From contig CAVGQS010000111.1 in assembly GCA_963631415.1 (NCBI GenBank), positions 1-8,739 on the forward strand: DNA of 8,739 bases. Reading direction: 5' to 3'. Below, piece by piece: positions 5,551 through 8,739 of this stretch (its first letter is position 1; every line of letters starts with the position of its first letter). This DNA is from UBA6382 sp963631415. Its GTDB lineage: Bacteria > Bacteroidota > Bacteroidia > Bacteroidales > Bacteroidaceae. Below the pieces are notes generated by a model. That model was not told where the DNA came from and made no database searches. It saw only the letters and a program-made list of their open reading frames with translations. The position numbers were made by a program, and so were the translations under genes.

Positions 5551-6570
5551 CTACTGCTTCAGTTGCGAGAATTTGCGGACTCCCTTGAAGTAGTACGCCC
5601 AGAGGATGGAGCGCGGACGCATCTCCGGAATGTTGTCGACCACCGCAGCCTCGAGGTTCTGCCTGCGCTTCTCGTCGAACTCGTGGCAGATGTGTGAGTA
5701 CTCAAAGCGCGCCCTCACGATGGCGAGTGCGTCTTTGGAGTTGCCCGACAGCAGTTTCTGCAGCGCCGCCAGATAGTCCATGAAGTAGCGCGCCGCCATG
5801 ACCCCGGTGCGTTTGCCGGCGGGCAGGTTCTTGTGGAGCATGAGCAGGTTGTTGCGAAAGTTCAGGAAGGTCTTGCGGGGATTTGACTTGTCGAGCGTGG
5901 CACCGCCGAGGTGGTAAATCTTGCTTTGCGGCACGCACCATACGCCGTAGCCGCGGCTGCGCAGTCGCCAGCAGAAGTCTATCTCCTCCTGGTGGGCGAA
6001 GAAGCGCTCGTCGAGCCCCCCTACCTTATTATATATGTCTGTGCGCACCAAGAGTGCCGCGCCCGTTGCCCAGAAGACCGGCACGGGGTCGCCGTCGTAC
6101 TGTCCCTCGTCGCGCTCCACCACGCCCATTATCCTGCCGCGGCAGTAGGGGTAGCCCAGGCGGTCGAGGTAGCCGCCGCACGCCCCGGCGTACTCAAAGT
6201 AGTCGCGGTGGTTGCAGTTGAGAATCTTGGGCTGGCAGGCAGCGGCGTCAGGGTGCTCCGCCATGAAGGCGAGCAGCGGGGCGAGCCAGCCCTCGGTGAC
6301 CTCCACGTCGCTGTTGAGCAGCAAGGTGTAGGGCGTCTGCGTCTGCGCAAGAGCCTTGTTGTAGCCCTCCGCAAAGCCGTAGTTCTTGTCAAAGCGGATG
6401 GTCGTGACCTCCGGGAACTCGTCCGCCAGCACCTCCAGCGAGTTGTCGGTGCTGCCGTTGTCGGCAACCACCACCTCCGCCTCGGGAGAGTATTTCACCA
6501 CGGAGGGCAGGAACCGGCGGAGCATCTCCGCGCCGTTCCAGTTCAATATGATAACCGAGATTTCTTTCAT
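5551..6570 (-). CDS. GT2 family glycosyltransferase
   Basis: A 339-residue family 2 glycosyltransferase with a GT-A fold, transferring a sugar from a nucleotide donor. Visible motifs are the start SVIILNWNG (5-13), VVVADNGSTDNS (33-44), GFAEGYNKAL (65-74), LLLNSDVEV (83-91) with N86-S87-D88 as the DXD-like metal/nucleotide site, FWATGAALLVR (166-176), and GGLDERFFAHQEEIDFCWRL (184-203) containing the likely catalytic acidic residues. This pattern is closest to rhamnosyltransferase/WbbL-like enzymes, but donor and acceptor cannot be told from sequence. The C-terminal third (about 235-339) is helical and basic, without clear membrane helices, so the protein is cytoplasmic or membrane-associated. 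The ATG at 6570 lies 27 bases after the mtaB stop with only an A-rich leader, so it is probably co-transcribed with mtaB. It is not inside a visible polysaccharide cluster. Confidence 0.9.
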   Translation of the reverse strand: MKEISVIILNWNGAEMLRRFLPSVVKYSPEAEVVVADNGSTDNSLEVLADEFPEVTTIRFDKNYGFAEGYNKALAQTQTPYTLLLNSDVEVTEGWLAPLLAFMAEHPDAAACQPKILNCNHRDYFEYAGACGGYLDRLGYPYCRGRIMGVVERDEGQYDGDPVPVFWATGAALLVRTDIYNKVGGLDERFFAHQEEIDFCWRLRSRGYGVWCVPQSKIYHLGGATLDKSNPRKTFLNFRNNLLMLHKNLPAGKRTGVMAARYFMDYLAALQKLLSGNSKDALAIVRARFEYSHICHEFDEKRRQNLEAAVVDNIPEMRPRSILWAYYFKGVRKFSQLKQ

Positions 6571-6597
6571 CTGTCTTTCTTAGTGTATAATGTTTGC

Positions 6598-8094
6598 TTA
6601 GTCGGCCAGCGGTTCTCCGAGCAAGGCGGTCTTGTCGGGGTTGAAGCCAGTGAGCCGGCACTTCACTATGCTGTTGTCGGCAAGGGCAAGACCCACGCCA
6701 GAGGGTATCTCCACCCTTATGTAGTTGTCGGTGAAGCCCTTGGCGGCAAAGCCAGCGTGGCTGTGCTCCGTCAGCACCGGGCGCACCGAGCCGATGTAGC
6801 GCTCGTAGAACCCCACCCTCTTGCTCTCCGACAGCGCCATGAGCTGTTTGCTGCGGCGGTGCTTCTCCCTCTCGTCCACTACGAGCGGGATGCGCAGGGC
6901 GGCGGTGCCGGGGCGTTCGGAATAGCTGAACACGTGGTACTGCGACACGTCGATGCTGGAGGCGAACCTGAGGGAGTCTTCGAAGAACTCCTCCGTCTCG
7001 CCGCGCATGCCCACGATGATGTCTACGCCGATGAAGGCGTCGGGCATCACCATCCTTATATATTCCACGCGCGAGGCGAAGAGCTGGGCGTCGTAGCGGC
7101 GTCGCATGAGTCGCAGCACGTCGTTGCTGCCGCTCTGGAGCGGTATGTGGAAGTGGGGCATGAAGTGGCGGGAGGCGGCGCAGAAGTCAATGATTTCTGT
7201 CGTCAGCAGATTGGGCTCTACCGACGAAATGCGGTAGCGCTCCACTCCCTCCACCTTGTCGAGCGCCTTGATAAGGTCGAGGAAGGTCTCGCCAGTACTC
7301 CTGCCGAAGTCGCCGGTGTTGACGCCGGTGAGTACAATCTCGCGGCCTCCGCGCCTCACGGCGTCCTGCGCCTGCGCCACCAAGCTCTCGATGGAGCCGT
7401 TGCGGCTGCGTCCGCGTGCGTTGGAGATGGTGCAGTAGGAGCAGAAATAGTCGCAGCCGTCCTGCACCTTGAGGAAAAAGCGGGTGCGTTCGCCGCGCGA
7501 ACAGGAGGGCACAAAGGTGCGAATGTCCTTGCGGGCAGCCTCGTGACAGCGGTGGAGCGACGGCTTAGCGTTGCCGGCTTTCGCACCGGCGGCAGCCTTT
7601 GCGGTATCTTCTGCCAAGCCACAGCAAGCGGCAGCACAATTCGCAGCATCACTCGCCGTATCGCCAGCCGCAGCATCGCCGGTCGCCGTACCGTCTGCCG
7701 CGCCAGCCGCAGCCAAGGCAATATAGTCGTTGTAGGCCTCGCGGATGATCTCCACGGCACGGCCTTTGTCCTCCATGCCAATCACCACGTCCACTCCGTC
7801 CATCTTGGCCAGTTCGCGGCCCGCCAGTTGCGCGTAGCAGCCCATGACCACTATCATGGCGCCCGGGTTGTGGCGCATCATGCGGCTGATGGCCTGGCGG
7901 CATTTGTGGTTGCTCGTCTCAGTGACGGTGCACGTATTGATGACGCAGATGTCCGCCGCCTCGTTTTCGGCAGCCCTGGCTATACCTATTTCATATAAGC
8001 GGTCTGCCAAAGTGGACGTTTCGGCAAAATTCAGCTTGCAGCCCAGCGTCAGGTACGACGCCTTAAGCGTCTCTTTATGTTCGTTCTCGTACAA
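6598..8094 (-). CDS. mtaB: tRNA t6A37 C2-methylthiotransferase MtaB with Ala-rich insertion
   Basis: A 498-residue radical-SAM methylthiotransferase that converts t6A37 to ms2t6A37 in tRNAs reading ANN codons. The N-terminal UPF0004 domain has the three auxiliary-cluster cysteines C19 (LGCKLN), C55 (NTCTVT) and C86 (MGCYAQ). The radical-SAM motif is GCDYFCSYC (C214, C218, C221), followed by ARGRSR and LTGVNTGD. A C-terminal TRAM-like RNA-binding region covers about 430-494. LGCKLN favours MtaB over MiaB (GCQMN) or RimO (GCPKN). The family is usually about 430-440 residues; the excess is a low-complexity Ala/Gly/Asp/Thr segment (about 126-180) between the first two domains, with a CxxxCC cluster (C153, C157, C158). 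The start is TTG at 8094: an in-frame TAA lies 24 bases upstream and the next ATG is past the first conserved Cys. It has a consensus promoter and probably drives the GT2 gene too. Confidence 0.92.
   Translation of the reverse strand: MYENEHKETLKASYLTLGCKLNFAETSTLADRLYEIGIARAAENEAADICVINTCTVTETSNHKCRQAISRMMRHNPGAMIVVMGCYAQLAGRELAKMDGVDVVIGMEDKGRAVEIIREAYNDYIALAAAGAADGTATGDAAAGDTASDAANCAAACCGLAEDTAKAAAGAKAGNAKPSLHRCHEAARKDIRTFVPSCSRGERTRFFLKVQDGCDYFCSYCTISNARGRSRNGSIESLVAQAQDAVRRGGREIVLTGVNTGDFGRSTGETFLDLIKALDKVEGVERYRISSVEPNLLTTEIIDFCAASRHFMPHFHIPLQSGSNDVLRLMRRRYDAQLFASRVEYIRMVMPDAFIGVDIIVGMRGETEEFFEDSLRFASSIDVSQYHVFSYSERPGTAALRIPLVVDEREKHRRSKQLMALSESKRVGFYERYIGSVRPVLTEHSHAGFAAKGFTDNYIRVEIPSGVGLALADNSIVKCRLTGFNPDKTALLGEPLAD
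7654..7713. repeat. 39-bp-spaced repeats encoding the MtaB insertion
   Basis: CGCCAGCCGCAGC is identical at 7662-7674 and 7701-7713, 39 bases (13 codons) apart. A shorter repeat, TCGCCGTAyCG, occurs around 7653-7663 and 7683-7693. These lie in the DNA for the Ala/Gly/Asp-rich insertion of MtaB and suggest in-frame expansion by slippage or duplication. Confidence 0.5.
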
Positions 8095-8096
8095 TT

Positions 8097-8145
8097 CTTT
8101 GCGATTTGAAACGCAAAGTTAACAAAATATCGTAAATCCGCAAAG
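8097..8145. promoter_or_regulatory. CGCAAAG heptamer dyad over the mtaB promoter
   Basis: CTTTGCG (8097-8103) and CGCAAAG (8112-8118) form a perfect 7-base inverted repeat with an 8-base gap, and a third CGCAAAG lies at 8139-8145. On the leftward strand the last two supply the -7 and -33 TTTG elements. The dyad covers the predicted transcription start and ends two bases before the TTG start codon. It could be an operator or, if the true start is farther upstream, a leader hairpin. Confidence 0.5.
8114..8144 (-). promoter_or_regulatory. Consensus Bacteroidetes promoter of mtaB
   Basis: Read leftward, TTTG (8144-8141) is followed by exactly 19 bases and then TAACTTTG (8121-8114), a full match to the -33/-7 consensus. 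The start would be near 8107, leaving only about 12-15 bases before the TTG codon at 8094, which supports that start. Confidence 0.75.
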
Positions 8146-8232
8146 CGCCGAAAATTTTTCTGCTTTTCTAACGTGCTGCAAATCAGCGTGAAAGAAAAAT
8201 GTTACAAAAATAATGCAAAAAAAAATGGAAAA

Positions 8233-8266
8233 TTTGTCGGCACATCCGAAAAAGTGCCTACCTTTG
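8233..8266 (+). promoter_or_regulatory. Consensus promoter of the small lipoprotein gene
   Basis: TTTG (8233-8236) and TACCTTTG (8259-8266) are separated by 22 bases. A GGCAC/GTGCC inverted repeat (8239-8243, 8254-8258) fills the spacer and may be an operator. The start would be near 8272, giving a leader of about 40 A/T-rich bases without a Shine-Dalgarno sequence. Confidence 0.7.
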
Positions 8267-8314
8267 CACTCGGTTTTAATAAATAATTCGTTTAACTTTT
8301 AATCACAAGAAAAA

Positions 8315-8497
8315 ATGAAAAAGTTATTGTTCGCTTTTGTAGCACTTGCTGCTATGTCTTTCGCTTCTTGCGGCAACGCACAGAAGGGTGCTGCTCAGGA
8401 TTCTGACTCTGTTGCAGATTCTACCGCTGACACTACTGTTGTTGCTGACAGCGCTACCGCTGACACTACTGCAACTGACACTACAGCTCAGGCTTAA
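8315..8497 (+). CDS. Small acidic Asp/Thr/Ala-rich lipoprotein
   Basis: A 60-residue predicted lipoprotein. MKKLLFAFVALAAMSFASC is a lipoprotein signal peptide with the lipobox FASC, so Cys19 would be lipidated and become residue 1 of a 42-residue mature chain. That chain is almost all Ala, Asp, Ser, Thr and Val, with seven Asp and a single Lys, and is probably disordered. Similar tiny lipoproteins are common in Bacteroidales, but none has a function I can name. The gene uses GCT, ACT, TCT and GTT codons, unlike the GC-rich codons of its neighbours. Together with a consensus promoter and a strong private terminator, this suggests high expression (inference). It stands alone, divergent from mtaB. 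The ORF is short, but the signal peptide, promoter and terminator make it a convincing gene. Confidence 0.88.
   Translation: MKKLLFAFVALAAMSFASCGNAQKGAAQDSDSVADSTADTTVVADSATADTTATDTTAQA
8421..8471 (+). repeat. 18-bp direct repeat within the lipoprotein gene
   Basis: CTACCGCTGACACTACTG is identical at 8421-8438 and 8454-8471, 33 bases (11 codons) apart. A shorter copy of the core, CTGACACTAC, follows at about 8475-8484. It encodes the repeated TADTT peptide and indicates in-frame duplication as the origin of the acidic tail. Confidence 0.75.
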
Positions 8498-8522
8498 TCT
8501 AGCGAAATTACTAGAGAGATTG

Positions 8523-8558
8523 AAACCTGCGGAACTCAGTTCCACAGGTTTTATTTTT
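8523..8558 (+). terminator. Rho-independent terminator of the lipoprotein gene
   Basis: AAACCTG (8523-8529) pairs with CAGGTTT (8545-8551). After a single C/A mismatch, GGAAC (8531-8535) pairs with GTTCC (8539-8543) around a TCA loop. The T-rich tract TATTTTT follows. It begins 25 bases after the stop codon. Confidence 0.88.
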
Positions 8559-8739
8559 GTCTGTATATTTCGCAGGCTTACCCGCTGCTCGCCAACGGGC
8601 GTTACTCTCCCATTAAGCCGGGACAGACAGCCCCAGCAAGCCAACTGTCTGTATTGAGTCATATTAGGAGCACATCACACAATAAGACACGCATACAATT
8701 GGCAGAGCTCACAACATGGCGCACATGCAAGAACACAAC
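8559..8739. other. Window end without a recognisable gene
   Basis: No credible reading frame on either strand continues to the edge. The only structure seen is a 7-base inverted repeat CAGACAG/CTGTCTG (8624-8630, 8645-8651) with no T tract. It may be the upstream region of a gene outside the window. Confidence 0.4.

Noticed and set aside
5911..7998. A 695-codon open frame on the plus strand across the GT2 and mtaB genes
   Set aside because: It is antisense to two genes with complete family motifs. Its product is rich in Arg, His, Val and Ala with no recognisable domain, as expected for the mirror of GC-rich coding DNA.
8324..8662. Frames of 103-112 codons overlapping the lipoprotein gene on both strands
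   Set aside because: They run through the terminator and have Leu- or Ser-rich compositions with no signal or motif; the lipoprotein frame has a lipobox, promoter and terminator.

Overview
This window looks like ordinary chromosome from a GC-rich member of the Bacteroidales (Muribaculaceae or Prevotellaceae type; placement below order is inference). The evidence is the set of gene families (a two-domain Rid protein, GH25 lysozyme, short-form phosphatidylserine decarboxylase, a DUF4834-like small protein, MtaB, a tiny Asp/Thr/Ala lipoprotein), promoters of the Bacteroidetes type (TTTG, about 19-22 bases, TAnnTTTG), and A-rich start-codon contexts without clear Shine-Dalgarno sequences.

Layout. 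Bases 1-461 are non-coding and hold two degenerate tandem arrays (period 21-23 and about 26) and a strong hairpin. A Rid-family gene runs leftward (1634-462). It is divergent from a rightward pair, a membrane-anchored GH25 lysozyme (1889-2704) and a MarR-type regulator (2757-3293), which ends at a likely terminator. A 283-base gap with a 17-bp-period GTTAAY array precedes the phosphatidylethanolamine module psd-pssA (start and stop overlap in ATGA) and a small membrane protein (5181-5420). A long bidirectional terminator separates this from a leftward pair, mtaB (8094-6598) then a GT2 glycosyltransferase (6570-5551). A divergent, probably strongly expressed, 60-residue lipoprotein gene (8315-8497) with its own promoter and terminator closes the window; the last 180 bases show no gene.

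How the genes work together. Psd and PssA carry out consecutive steps: PssA makes phosphatidylserine from CDP-diacylglycerol and serine, and Psd decarboxylates it to phosphatidylethanolamine. MtaB adds a 2-methylthio group to t6A37 of tRNA. The GH25 enzyme and the MarR protein are probably co-transcribed, so the regulator may control the lysozyme. The GT2 enzyme's acceptor cannot be read from the sequence.

I found no convincing new multi-gene system. The most unusual signals are short-repeat structures: repeat-derived Ala/Thr/Asp-rich segments inside three unrelated proteins (Rid, MtaB, the lipoprotein), a heptamer dyad over the mtaB promoter, a 23-bp direct repeat in the rid/lysozyme divergent region, and a 17-bp iteron-like array before psd.
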